This document shows positions 10,228 through 20,881 of a stretch of 64,000 bases of DNA, piece after piece (the first letter of the stretch is position 1; each line of letters starts with the position of its first letter). This DNA is from Fragilariopsis cylindrus CCMP1102 (lineage: Eukaryota; Bacillariophyta; Bacillariophyceae; Bacillariales; Bacillariaceae). The stretch spans positions 310,001-374,000 of the forward strand of contig FMBT01000313.1 of assembly GCA_900095095.1 (NCBI GenBank), written 5' to 3'. The notes under the pieces were generated by a model. The model was not told the origin of the DNA, did not search any database, and saw nothing but the letters and a program-made list of their open reading frames with translations. Position numbers and translations under genes: made by a program.

Positions 10228-11808
10228 ATGTCGGGTAAAAGTAACAAAACCAGCATCCCTGCTGAGGAGGGGAAGAAAGGGGAAGACGAGGATCGTGGTA
10301 ATGGACCACCTGCGCGCGGCGATAGAAGCAGCCGAAGCCGATCACCGCCTCCACGTCGAGGAAGTAGTGGACGTCGTAGAAGTCGTTCTAGAAGCTATTC
10401 AAGGTCAAGATCACCAGAACGTGGTAGAGGAGGTGGGGGAGGACGACGTCGTTCGTCTCCACCTCGTGGAAGAGGACCACGGGGACGGTCTCGAAGCTAC
10501 AGCGGATCTCGCAGTCGTTCACCGCCACGCGTAAGTGTATATTGTATTTAAATTATCAATTTCGTGCAATCTCTATCTGAGTGTTGACGGGTAATAATTG
10601 CATTGAATAGATCCGCTAGATAATGGAAATTAGGCTATAACAAATATCATGCAAAAGCTCACTCTTGTTATTGTTTGTTTTATTTTCTAAATGAACTCTT
10701 CTTTTATTGTTGCGCAGGGAGGACGGTCCGAAAGAGATAGAGGTCGCAGGGATTATGACAATGATAGAAGAGGAGGACCACCTCAAGGATACGGTCGGGG
10801 ACCTCCTCAAGATGATCATCGTGGCGATCGAGGAGGCTATGACGATCGTCGTGGTCGCAGAGACGATTATGGAGCTCCTAGAGGAGGAGGAGGCCCGAGA
10901 GGTAATGGTCCTCCATCGATGCACGGCGGACCATCAGGTCCAAGAGATGCATATGGACCACCAAGAGGAAGAGGTGGACCACCTCCACCCCCCATGAATA
11001 ACCGTGGTGGAGGTGGAAATGGAGGCGGCGGTGGTGGTCGTGGAAGTGATCGTGGTGGAGGTGGTGGTCGTCGTGGTGGTCGTGAAGAAGGTGTACCGGG
11101 AATATCTTTGTTGGTTCGTAACATCGGTCCTTCAATTTCCAATAATGATCTTATTCAGGCGTTTGGACGCATCGGAGAAGTTCGTGATGTGTACATTCCA
11201 AGAGACTATCATTCACAGCAACCAAAAGGCTTTGCATTCATTGAGTATGCCGATCCTGATCGTAAGTCTTCTTTCTTTCTAACGAGTTGTCATTTCATTT
11301 ATAAAAATATTGTATTGCAGATAGAATCATCGAATCGCCTCTTTTTTTTCTGTTGCTGTTCATCTTTCTAATCTCTTTCACCCCCCCCCCCCTAATTTTT
11401 TCTTCAAATATTATAGAGGCACGCGAGGCACGGGATGAGATGGATCGATTTCGTATCAAGGGATGTGAATTAGAAGTTGTCTTTGCTCAGGAACGTAGAA
11501 AGAGTCCAAACGAAATGCGAGGCCGAGTTGTCAACCAACAGAATGTTGGTCGAGATGGTGGTCGAGATGGTGGTGGTGGGGGTGGCGGTGGTCGAGAGAA
11601 TGCTGGTCGCCGCTCTCGCGATCGATCTTCTTCTTTCGAAAGACATCAGAAGCAGCGTAGACGTGATGATGGAAAACGACGTGATTCAGACACCAACAAA
11701 GAAAAGGACGACAATCGATCTGCGGAACCTCGTATGGACAAAGGTGACGACAATAAGGGCGCTATAAAAAAGGAAAGATCATCGGAGAGAAAAGATGGTG
11801 AAGAATAA
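10228..11808 (+). CDS. SR-related splicing factor with central RRM (SCL/SRSF10-like)
   Basis: Three exons are inferred: 10228-10530, 10718-11261 and 11417-11808, joined at GTAAGT...GCAG and GTAAGT...ATAG, giving 412 residues. Exon 1 is an RS domain with SRSRSYSRSRSPERG. Exon 2 is RGG- and proline-rich, then begins one RRM (about residues 229-305) with RNP2-like SLLVRNIG and RNP1-like KGFAFIEYADPD; exon 3 finishes it with EVVFAQERRKSPNEMR, nearly identical in pattern to SC35-like and SRSF10 proteins. A glycine-rich and charged tail follows. Such proteins bind pre-mRNA in the nucleus and recruit the spliceosome. The RS and RGG regions precede the RRM, the reverse of most SR proteins. Confidence 0.87.
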
Positions 11809-13214
11809 ATGAATAAAAATTGATTCACTTATTCTTTCAATTTTGATTTCACCTCTCAAACGAAAAAAAGACGATGCGTTGCGAGCGCGTTCGTTATTTT
11901 TTTAAATTTATTTTTCATATTTATCAATTCCATGTTATAAATGCACTTGGGGGCGTGTTTGAGGGCATTTGATCATCAATGCAACTTCAAGTCTGTAATG
12001 TATAAAATCCACACTAGTTATTGAAAAGAGTGACCAAGTCTCAAGATCAGATCAAAAAAGAAGAAAATTGTCGTCACAATACATATACATCATGATGCAT
12101 CACGAGGAGGTTTATAATAACCTCCTCGGTAGGTACTTACAACAAAAAGAAGTTATATTTTAATCAAGTTCATTCTACGTAGGCAGTCTCGAGGATCATT
12201 TGATCTTCAAGGTCGCATCAAGTCTTCTATAAAAATTCAATGTTAGTAATTGGAGAGCGCTCAAGGCAAGAATAAAAAGTCCACGGAAGAACATGTTTGT
12301 ATCAAATATATCTATATATATACACAGTATGCCGAAAAACGCTCTCCATTGTAAATGGTTAGAAACAACAAGAAGTAGATATAATTCAAGTTCATCATAT
12401 ATACATTAATATCCCCTCCCCCCCCCAAGGTCAAGAATTGTACCTTTTTTCCCCAAGACAATCATTTTTGTTCCCCATCATTGTGGACTGTATCTATGAT
12501 TGGCATTTTTTCAGCTGTAATCATCAAATAGTCGTGTATATTTATACTGAAGCCAAGCAGGGATACACACATAAAAATAGAAGTTATCAAGAAATTTGCA
12601 AGTGGAGGCTAAGCCTTGGTAGCAGACCTAGTTCCATACCATGGTGCTATCTTTTTTGCAAGTCATGCCCTCCACAACTTATGTGTCAAAAAATCTCTAT
12701 AGACAGCCAGTGCCATTCATTTGTTGGACTGCCACCTGATTTACGGTAGCTCACAATTAATACGATTCTGCCGCCGAGGTTAGAAGTTGACGCAGGTGTC
12801 ATGTTTCGTGTTACAAGCTTGTTGACATTGCCGTGATTCCAATTTCAGAAGTCTGTTGCAGGGTGTCATACCTTCGTGAGGTTATAACACGATAGCCAAC
12901 TGAAGATAAGAAAAAACGAACCCCTCTAGCTAGATCACACGAGGTCAAGTGGTAGTTATTTCGATTGTCCAGCGATGTACCTAGCTCGCGCTCAATGCTA
13001 TGATATGCTATGCCAAGGTAAGAAGTTGGTTAACGATAGCCAATTTTACCCATTTTTACCAATTATTAGATAGGAGATAGATTCAAAGAAAAGTCATCAA
13101 TTCTTCGTAGAAATTAGATAGAAGGAATAAAAATATTATATAGAACCAAGTAGTTAAGCTACAGCTTTTCTAATACTTATCTTTACTTAAGCATTAACTT
13201 ATATGTATTGTAAT
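11809..13214. other. 1.4-kb gene-free interval
   Basis: The interval contains AT-rich sequence, a perfect 10-bp hairpin at 12103-12128, C-runs near 12415-12425, and a short TA-repeat near 12310. Open frames present (for example 12438-12749 on +) have no protein-like composition. No gene is supported. Confidence 0.5.
12103..12128. repeat. Perfect 10-bp inverted repeat (hairpin)
   Basis: CGAGGAGGTT and AACCTCCTCG are exact reverse complements separated by six bases. It could form an RNA stem-loop at the 3' side of the SR-like gene, 295 bp past its stop codon. No function is known. Confidence 0.5.
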
Positions 13215-13982
13215 TTACCACGTCGGTATCTTGGACTTTTCGGCGGAGCTGATCTTAGCCGCATTGTCACCAAAGGACGAAGACGACGGCAGCGGTACGA
13301 AGAGTTTATTTTTGTCGTCACCACTGGCACTGGCACTATCACTACTGCTGCTACTACTACTACTACTAGGACTTCTACTACTGACACCATTTGTGGTACC
13401 ATAAAAGAAACATTGTTCCCAGTCTATTACATTCTTCCCCGACGAAAGTAACGAGTCTTCTTCACATTGCGCAAGGCGTTGATCATCTAATGCCATTTGT
13501 TTCATTATAGATTTTTTCTGACTTTTGTTGGTAGTTGTTTGGGCGTCATTCAATAAAAGTCGCGCGGCATCAGCAGTCGACCTTCTTTCTTGTTGTTGAT
13601 GCTGTTGCTGTTGCTGTTCTGGAGAAAAAGACGATGGTATCATTCGTACCTCGTTATAAGTAGGTGCTGCTGCGACGGCACTAGATGCTAATAAAGGTAC
13701 GAGACTTACACCTGGTAATAGAGCGAATACTAAAGATACAATCAATCTCATTTGTATCCTACCACCAGCCAGCAGTCCCATGGAATATTGTTGCTTCTCA
13801 TCATTGTAGCCGTAGCAGTCATCTCGACCATCGCTTTTGGATTTCTTTCTCGACGTTATTATTGACGGTAACGGTTGTGTAGGTATCGTCATTGATGTGC
13901 TTATTTTGTTCATGGCAAACAATGTTGTTTGACGCGTTGCTACTTCAGCAGCCTTCGTACGGTCATCTTTATTTAGAATCAT
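13215..13982 (-). CDS. Hypothetical protein with lumen-type signal, possibly plastid
   Basis: A 255-residue single-exon frame. Residues about 78-107 form a hydrophobic segment ending in ASSAVAAAP, which resembles a thylakoid-transfer peptide with an AxA cleavage site. It is followed by a Q/H-rich tract and a compact segment with conserved-looking cysteines, QRLAQCEEDSLL and DWEQCFFYGTTNG. A serine run and a charged tail end the protein. The stretch before the hydrophobic segment is long (about 75 residues) and polar, so the true start may be an internal methionine. Lumen location is inference from the AxA motif; no family is recognised. Confidence 0.6.
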   Translation of the reverse strand: MILNKDDRTKAAEVATRQTTLFAMNKISTSMTIPTQPLPSIITSRKKSKSDGRDDCYGYNDEKQQYSMGLLAGGRIQMRLIVSLVFALLPGVSLVPLLASSAVAAAPTYNEVRMIPSSFSPEQQQQQHQQQERRSTADAARLLLNDAQTTTNKSQKKSIMKQMALDDQRLAQCEEDSLLSSGKNVIDWEQCFFYGTTNGVSSRSPSSSSSSSSSDSASASGDDKNKLFVPLPSSSSFGDNAAKISSAEKSKIPTW

Positions 13983-14421
13983 TTTCGTTACGCTACGCCC
14001 AATACTAGTATGTTGATGCCAGTGGTTCCTCCTTTACTGCTTGTTGTCATTGTTGTCATACTTTCAAAATTCCAATACAAATAATGGAGAGACGGCATCA
14101 AGTCTTCTTCATTTATTGCGCTGGAAAATAATACGTGTCACCTTAACCTTAATTTCGACTTATTATGCGGTTTTTTGCGCGAGTGATTTTTTCTGACGCA
14201 ACAAACGTCACTCAGAAACACTTATGTCAGTGAGAAAACAACGACAACGAACACAGAACACGAAATCACGACAACACATCCTCGTTGTACTTGAAAAACA
14301 TAACAACAGTCGACAGATCGACAACGACCAACTATTACAAATTAAAACATATCTATTCATATTATCCGTTTCTACTTTGAATCGTTCCATTACACCAGCA
14401 ACAACAACAAAAACCACCATC
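13983..14421. promoter_or_regulatory. Divergent promoter region
   Basis: The region separates two oppositely oriented genes. It includes TTTTTTGCGCGAG at about 14171 and TGACG-type half-sites near 14190-14215. An in-frame extension of the downstream gene to 14224 is open, but the ATG at 14422 gives the better signal peptide. Confidence 0.4.
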
Positions 14422-15345
14422 ATGTCGCCAAATAATTCTCGCTCGTCATCAATAGTTGCTGTTTCGATGGCTGTATTAGCCATTGCAGCACAAACAACAG
14501 AAGCTTTCGTTCCATCTACAACCGGACTCGTCACTGGAACCAAACCGTCGGTGTCATTATTACCTCCTCTATATGCTGAAGAAACTACGGAGGAGACTAA
14601 TTCCGCATTTATGCCACCAGCAGATGCTGTAGAAGAAAAAGGGGAAGGAGATATTGATCTTTCTACCGTAGAAATGCTTGGAAAAGGTGCCGCTAAGGTG
14701 TGTGTATTAATTATTCCGTGAATTTGAAATTATACGAAATTGTCGGTCAGGTCGAACTTGTTTTAATTAATAGAAAAACTTTTGTTTCTCACTCATTCAT
14801 TTATTTAAAAAAAAATCTCCTGATTTTTCTTTTCTCAAATGAAATAAAATTCTATAATTTAGGCGAAACGAGGCAAACGTAAGGGTGGACCTGTTGCTAA
14901 ATCGGGTGCAGTCGGTAAGGCTTCTGCTACTTTAGCACCAGAAGAGGTACATTACGAAGGACCACCAGCTATTACGGAAACATTAATCCCTACCTTATCT
15001 ATCTTAACTGTTGTTGGGATCATCCCGGCAGCCGCAGCATGGTCCAGACAGGCATGGGTACGATACAAGATTACCTCCCGTCGTATTCGTGTCACATCCG
15101 GAATTGGTGGCAAGGATATGGCAGAAATTGTTTATCCAGATATTATTGAAATGCGTTCCGTGAAACGATTATTTGGGGATGGTGATATGGTCGCATTTTT
15201 ACGAGATGGTGCTAAATTTGAAATGAGAAATATTCCTGACTTTGAAGCAACTATAAAATTCATTTTGGAACAAGTCGATCCGGAAGTTAAAAAAGAATAC
15301 CTCGAAAAGGGAGAAGTCAGAGGAAGACCAGAGAAACCTGAATAA
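14422..15345 (+). CDS. Plastid-targeted membrane protein with PH-like (bPH2/YdbS-type) domain
   Basis: Two exons, 14422-14697 and 14863-15345 (GTGTGT...TTTAG), give 252 residues. Starting at 14422 the protein opens with a signal peptide ending TTEA|FVPS, the diatom plastid cleavage pattern. An acidic segment and a basic linker (AKRGKRKGG) lead to a membrane span around 131-151 (TLSILTVVGIIPAAAAW). The following soluble part, with YKITSRRIRVTSG and AEIVYPDIIEMRSVKR, resembles the bacterial pleckstrin-homology fold (DUF304/bPH2), which packs against membranes. Cyanobacterial and algal relatives of this layout occur but have no settled function. Confidence 0.72.
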
Positions 15346-15978
15346 ATATCATAGTAATTATTCTTCCTTCTTTCTTCGATGAAGCAGCTACATAAAATTG
15401 GACTCGACTTGCACCGAAATCGAAATCGATCCTAAAAACAATGAACATACTCATCAATAGAGCACGATGATGAAGTGAATATCTTTACAGTAACAAATGC
15501 AATAACGTTTTCTAGAAAAGCTACAAGCTAACAGTAGCAGGACGTTAATTTTCTTCTATCCGTTTGATAAGACAACCCTTTTAGATTTTTTTGATTCAGC
15601 TTCAAATTTATTATATGAAATTTTACACAATTATGACATTTTTAAGTAGTATACTTTATTTTAAAATTATTACGAATTCCACTGAAATGTATTTTTTGTC
15701 GTACTACCACGAAGTTGCATTTGCTTTGTTTCGTTGTTGCGTTTCTATATTGGGCAAGATTGTGCACTCGAATATTTATCGAAACTGATGCTTCGTTGAC
15801 CTAAAAAGTTTGGGATATGATGCAATTCAAGACATACATTCCTATTTCTGTTCCCTCTCACCCCCCTCTCCCTCCCCTTCATTCATAGAACACCGCAATG
15901 GTATGACATCGATTTCGACATAATATCATCCTTTGCTAGAAAGACTTCTCATTAGTAATTTAATTTTTGACCAACATA
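15346..15978. other. Convergent intergenic spacer
   Basis: The spacer lies between two 3' ends. It is AT-rich, with a C-rich tract (CCCCCCTCTCCCTCCCC) near 15861-15878. No gene is seen. Confidence 0.5.
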
Positions 15979-17424
15979 TTAATGGAAAGAATGCTGCAAG
16001 GAATTTTCTAAGAATGCCTTCCTTTCTTCTATGTTAATCAAAGAATTTGTGTTGCCTCTTCTCATTGGTCTACGTCTACTGCTTGTATTTGTTCTCTTCG
16101 GAGATACCATTCGCTCGTGACAGCTAACACTACCGAGGGGATCGATGGATTTCTTTTTCTGATGCGGCGATGCGAGACCATTCCCATTTGTTTGTCGTTC
16201 CATAATAGTCGAGGGCATATTCCTCGAACTTTCGTGCATACTCACACTAAGTGAATTATATTGTTTGCTACGACTTTTCTGAAAAGAACTGGACGGATCG
16301 GAAGCTTTGTAACGGGTTCTACTTTGGTAGTCACTTTCATGGTGACTTACACTGAGTGGATCTGAAGATTTGCGAGGAATGCTTCTTTGATATGAGCTCT
16401 GGTGTTCACTGACACTTAATGGATCAGACGTATTTCGAAGCCGAACCCTTCTAAAGGGAAGATCTGCTTCGTCTTTCTGTTTTACATTGGGAAGTCCAAA
16501 ACGTTTCCTTTGCGATTGATCAGCAAAAAGGAGGGAGGCTCCTGTCATAGTTCTCTTAGGCAAATTGCTATGCATGAATTTTAAAGACCGACCATTGACC
16601 CGATGATGTTCCCTATATTCTTCTCCATTGTTACCTGTATTTTCTTCGGCGAAGACATCTCCCAAGTGTGATTTGCATCGATGGCAATGTATTTCAGCAT
16701 AATATTCTCCTAACGCTCTCGATAATATATATCCCGTGCCTTTTAATCGTCCATTTGTTTTTTTAGATTCATCAGCAAAACTATCTTCGTCGACATCTTC
16801 GTCAGAGGTGCAGCTGCCATTTTCTATTTTTCCTGACGAATCTTTATCCTTCTTCTCCATTAATTCTTGAATAAGGCCGTCCAGCATCTCGAATACACGT
16901 TTCCGACATAGATTACCCCTCAAGTAAGTTTGGATCTTTATACACGCTATGTCTTCCTTTTCAATTTGAGCTTTGCGTTCCTCGGCGGGGATGATTCCAA
17001 TCGATCCTAGGATACATGCTCCAAATGCTGGCCATCCATCATCGACATCAAATTTTGTTTCGTAAGAGTAGAGTAGATTACCACACGCCTTACAGCAAAA
17101 GTGTCCCGTTTGTGGAAAGAATCGATTGTACTTTGAAAAGTATGGCTGTTCAAGTGACGTCGAAAGGCATCTCATAATATCGTAGTCTTCATGATCCAAC
17201 GTTTCTTGGAAGAATTTTTTACCATCCTTTGGTTCGTAGACAATTCGACATGTGGCATCTCGTTTGGGTTCGAAGTTATCCCTGTCCCAGTGTTCGAGGG
17301 AATGGCCGTCTACATCAAACATATTCCGACCTTTCACGAATGATTTTGGACGAGAACCATGAGATGGACGGACGTCCTTTTTGGACCCATCAGTAGAATT
17401 TATCTTGGGATCTTCTGCGTCCAT
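15979..17424 (-). CDS. MsrB-fold protein with IQ motif; catalytic cysteine replaced
   Basis: A 481-residue intronless protein with a split methionine-R-sulfoxide reductase B domain. The first half has CKACGNLLYSYETKFD and DDGWPAFG (zinc cysteines C111, C114); the second has CHRCKSHLGDVF (C247, C250). The position of the catalytic cysteine in the family signature RYCINS is R275 here (HHRVNG), so the enzyme should be inactive. About 110 residues are inserted between the halves and carry an IQ-like calmodulin-binding motif (IKIQTYLRGNLCRKR, about 162-176). The C-terminal 190 residues contain a degenerate tandem repeat SDPLSVSxHxSxYQ. The likely role is a zinc-scaffold or Ca2+/calmodulin-linked protein; that is inference. 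Confidence 0.8.
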   Translation of the reverse strand: MDAEDPKINSTDGSKKDVRPSHGSRPKSFVKGRNMFDVDGHSLEHWDRDNFEPKRDATCRIVYEPKDGKKFFQETLDHEDYDIMRCLSTSLEQPYFSKYNRFFPQTGHFCCKACGNLLYSYETKFDVDDGWPAFGACILGSIGIIPAEERKAQIEKEDIACIKIQTYLRGNLCRKRVFEMLDGLIQELMEKKDKDSSGKIENGSCTSDEDVDEDSFADESKKTNGRLKGTGYILSRALGEYYAEIHCHRCKSHLGDVFAEENTGNNGEEYREHHRVNGRSLKFMHSNLPKRTMTGASLLFADQSQRKRFGLPNVKQKDEADLPFRRVRLRNTSDPLSVSEHQSSYQRSIPRKSSDPLSVSHHESDYQSRTRYKASDPSSSFQKSRSKQYNSLSVSMHESSRNMPSTIMERQTNGNGLASPHQKKKSIDPLGSVSCHERMVSPKRTNTSSRRRPMRRGNTNSLINIEERKAFLENSLQHSFH

Positions 17425-17895
17425 GATTTTCGATGGCGGCTGTTAGTACTAATACTGAGATGATATTCGGTGCATTGTGCAAACGAAAAACGACTATCCC
17501 TGTGTGGTAGATGATGATAAGTAATACGTAATACATCATTACATCATTACATCTTCACACTTAAATATCAAATCACAAGCATATCTTCGCCCATTTTTGT
17601 CGAAAGTTATGCCCTATGTGACTAATACCACACCCCCCACACGACTTAATTGTTCCTTCTTTCCTGTATGTACGTATGAATATTATGTATACATCGTACA
17701 ATAGTGTCAATGTGAAAAGATACTAGATACTATTATTATTAGTACGTAATACAAAAAGATTTCCAATATATAATTTGATATCTTCTTCACAAAATTACAA
17801 AACTGCACCCAACATTAAGCTGGGTACTAATAATACCTGTGCTTTAATTCAGTTATATTTTCCTCTTCCGTGCCTTCGCAAAGTCAGCTGCGCCC
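17425..17895. other. Intergenic region upstream of a broken receptor-like gene
   Basis: AT-rich sequence with a short direct repeat of ATACATCATTACATC near 17528-17552. It holds the MsrB-like promoter on one side and the remnant promoter of the pseudogene on the other. Confidence 0.4.
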
Positions 17896-19607
17896 ATGAT
17901 GTCGATGGTAATGAAAACTATTTTCTCGGTTGTTTCTCTAATCAGTATCTTTGCCGATGGTTGTGTTTCTGCTTCGGCAGCGGCGGAAGAGATGACGAAC
18001 AACAGCACCCGCACAAAGAATATCACTCCTTGCACCGCTTTATATCGCACCAAACCATTTGTCTATTAGGACAATAATATCGGTAATAGTACCCAAAGCG
18101 AAGCAGGGGAAGACATCAAGTGGATTGGCTAAAGCATGGATGTGGCTGATCTCCTCATTGTTCAGGCATCCAGGGATGGCTACAATCTAACATTTGATAT
18201 TGACTATGAAAATGGAATCGAATCTATAGAAGATGTCAACAGTAGAAATGGAACTTTCTGTACTACTGAGCTAGTCCTTGAGTATTCCGGATTTGGCAAT
18301 ACATCAGAATCTAGTAGTCCAGTATACCTTTGTGCTACGTAAGGCGAATGCTTTCGGATGTTGATGGATGACGATGGATGTGACTTCTTTGTTGATTATG
18401 CCGATATGGCTAGATGTTTCTCCACCCAGGAGACAGAAAAGCATTCTCATCTGGAAGTTGTTGACAACATAATTCCTACTGATGGTGTGGAAGTAGTTGA
18501 ATGGATCTGCGTTCCAATCAATCCTAACCTTCCATCTGAAACAACTGCCATGATAAGTAAATGGATGTATGAAATAGATGCTAGCGGGGTCCTAGGTGAC
18601 CTACAAAACAAATACTTTGGAGAATAGCAGAATTTTCACGGCGCTACCCGAGCAAGATTACTGTCACATCAGGCGTGTATCGCAACAAGCCCCAAGCCTA
18701 CCAGGACGAAGCCGATGGCTCGTGGATGGGCATCGTCTTTGAAACAGCCGCTAGCATCACGAAGTCAACAGAAAAAGATGGAGTTAAGTTGACCATTGAT
18801 ATTGACACCACCAAGAATGGCATTGTGTCAGATGTCGAGGGAGAGATTGGCACCCCCAATGGGCTCTCTAGCAACCATCTCTTCAGATTGCAATGGTACA
18901 AATACGACTCATTGCTTTGATATGATACTTGGGGCTTACAGCGTCACTCCTTACCGTCAGAAACTAGCCACGTTTACGCCGCCGTATATGGAATCATTTA
19001 TTACCACAATCAGGCGTCCAAGCAGCTCTTACAGTACCATTTCCCAGGTCAATAGTGCAGGAGATAGTGTCTGTATATGGGACGGAAGTTATATTGATGA
19101 ACGTTTGTAATTACACCATTAAATGTGCGACGCAAGATGATTGCTACATCATGGTAAAAGACGGCAAATGTGACGTGACTGCCGATGACTGCATTTCAGC
19201 CCTGGTACGAGTGTCACAGGACCCGGACGAGTTGGTCGAAACGGGTGTCGTCCCAGGGACGGAGGACTTTCTAGCATTTTCCATGAAGACCTCTCTTAAT
19301 CCCTCTGTACAGATTGAAATCACAAACTGGGTACATGACTACACGCACGATATGGATTTGACAACTATCGGTGTGGTACAATTGAATGACGAAAAAAGAT
19401 ATTACCGCTGGCAATACAATCCCCCAAAATAATCAGGAGAGCCCCACGACGGCTCCGACAACTTCTTCTGGCCATGGGAAGTATTTTCTACTTGTTGATA
19501 GACTGAGAAATCAGAGTATTGGTTTACTAATAGCAGCAATTGGTTTTGCAGCACTTTTTTGTTTAGGGATATCATTCATATATGGAGGGATCAACATGCA
19601 GCGCTAA
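17896..19607 (+). pseudogene. Broken receptor-like gene with tandem solute-binding (SBP family 3/iGluR-like) domains
   Basis: From an ATG at 17896 a signal peptide (MKTIFSVVSLISIFADGCVS) leads into a solute-binding-like region, continuing in one frame to 18625 but crossed by in-frame stops at 18067, 18130 and 18340. A second region in other frames (about 18660-19430) carries the diagnostic DMILGAYSVTPYRQKLATF and FTPPYMES, matching SBP family 3 and ionotropic glutamate receptor ligand lobes. A final hydrophobic span lies near 19500-19600 (SIGLLIAAIGFAALFCLG). At least three stops and about three frame changes make this a dead gene, unless unrecognised introns explain some of them. The original was probably a type I membrane sensor of amino acids or related ligands. 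Confidence 0.65.
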
Positions 19608-19930
19608 ATACAAGGGACAGGGGGGATTTGTGTGGTTTAATTTTGTCTTTGGTATGTACAGAGTTTAACGACAACGTCAATCAGATGTGCAAAAGAGTGA
19701 ATGAATACACAACGAATAAACAAATAATTCCAGCTAAGATAATGATGATGTATAATGTCTCGTAGTATTATATTATTAAATAGTGTAGTTGCTTTTATCG
19801 CTAGAGTGTTCAAAGGGGGCATATTGTAGTAGAATAGTATGACTACAATACATGGCGTCGTTTACTGATATTATTGTATTTATTGACGACCATCATCATC
19901 ATCATCATCATCATCATCACTCATCACTCA
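19608..19930. repeat. Spacer with (CAT)n microsatellite
   Basis: The spacer contains about ten CAT/ATC units at about 19889-19920, followed by TCATCAC repeats running to 19940, which encode nothing. It separates a pseudogene from a convergent gene. Confidence 0.6.
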
Positions 19931-20881
19931 TCACTCATCAACGAATCGAACCTGTTTCAATTTATCGGATGATAGTCCTAATTTCATCATACTTTCACGA
20001 AGACTTGCTAAACCTGCCATTGGTTCAAGGCCTTTGTTGTTGTTGTTGTTGTTTGTGTTATGGTTGTGGTTGATATCATCGTTACTATTGCTACTTGTAT
20101 GATTTATGCTGACACGCATCCAGGAAACAGTTGTTTCATCGTGATGTTCCAATGATGATAACGATGGTGACGATGGCTCTTGTTGCTGTTGTTTTCTTTG
20201 TGCCTTCCGATCTTTTTTTCGTAAATAATAAAGACGGATAAACTGTTCTTCTTGATTCGACCGTTCTTGTGCTGGTTTTACTTGAAGTTGTTCAACAAAT
20301 TCTCGAATATGTTCTTTTCTATTACGACGACGACCACCACCACCACCACCACGCCCAGTGCCGTTGTTGTTATTATTATTATTGTTATTGACCACACCCA
20401 ATCGACGGATCATATACTTCCATAAAAATCTTTGTTCGTTTGGTGTTTGATCTTTTTCAGGTTTTTCTTGAATCCATTTCATATAATCATCAATCGATGA
20501 TTCTGGCAATTGCCAATTATGACGACCACTACCACCTTGTCCTCCTCGTCGTTTTTCTTTTATCTTTCCTCCTCCACCTCCTTTTCCTCCACGTCGCTTA
20601 TTATCACTAGAAGTTTTTCGATGGTTGTTTTTTGGACACTTCTTGTTCTTGTTCTTGTTTTTGTTAGTAGTAGTAGTAGTAGTAGTAGTTATTTGATGTT
20701 GATTATCCTGGTTAATAAACTGAACACCTATCATCGCACAGGTGTTGTTGTTGCTGTTGCTGCTGCTGCTGATCGTGTTGGTTTCCAATTGTAATGGGGA
20801 CAAACAGTGACTATTATTCAACTTGTCTCCGTTATGAGGACGTTGTTGTTGTTGCTGCTGCTGTTGTTGTTTTGACATCAT
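19931..20881 (-). CDS. Low-complexity protein with a duplicated 31-residue motif
   Basis: An intronless 316-residue frame. Poly-Q, poly-T, NK and N/G tracts make up most of the length, with a basic RGG-like part (RRGGKGGGGGKIKEKRRGG). Two non-repetitive islands, residues 130-160 and 192-222, align without gaps: I-x2-[YF]-x3-[IL]-Q-x-K-P-x6-N/Q-E-x2-F-x3-Y-x2-R. Each is predicted helical. The basic, glycine-rich setting suggests nucleic-acid binding, but that is inference and no known family is recognised. Another charged island (LASLRESMMKLGLSSDKLKQ) ends the protein. Confidence 0.62.
   Translation of the reverse strand: MMSKQQQQQQQQQRPHNGDKLNNSHCLSPLQLETNTISSSSNSNNNTCAMIGVQFINQDNQHQITTTTTTTTNKNKNKNKKCPKNNHRKTSSDNKRRGGKGGGGGKIKEKRRGGQGGSGRHNWQLPESSIDDYMKWIQEKPEKDQTPNEQRFLWKYMIRRLGVVNNNNNNNNNGTGRGGGGGGRRRNRKEHIREFVEQLQVKPAQERSNQEEQFIRLYYLRKKDRKAQRKQQQQEPSSPSLSSLEHHDETTVSWMRVSINHTSSNSNDDINHNHNTNNNNNNKGLEPMAGLASLRESMMKLGLSSDKLKQVRFVDE

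Noticed and set aside
10295-11282. Several overlapping open frames within the SR-like gene, including ones starting at 10295, 10707 and 11004
   Set aside because: They are alternate-frame readings of the repetitive RS and RGG codons; only the frame with the RRM and RS motifs fits.
12438-12749. A plus-strand open frame of 103 codons in the interval after the SR-like gene
   Set aside because: Composition is irregular with no domain, no splice context and no conserved pattern.
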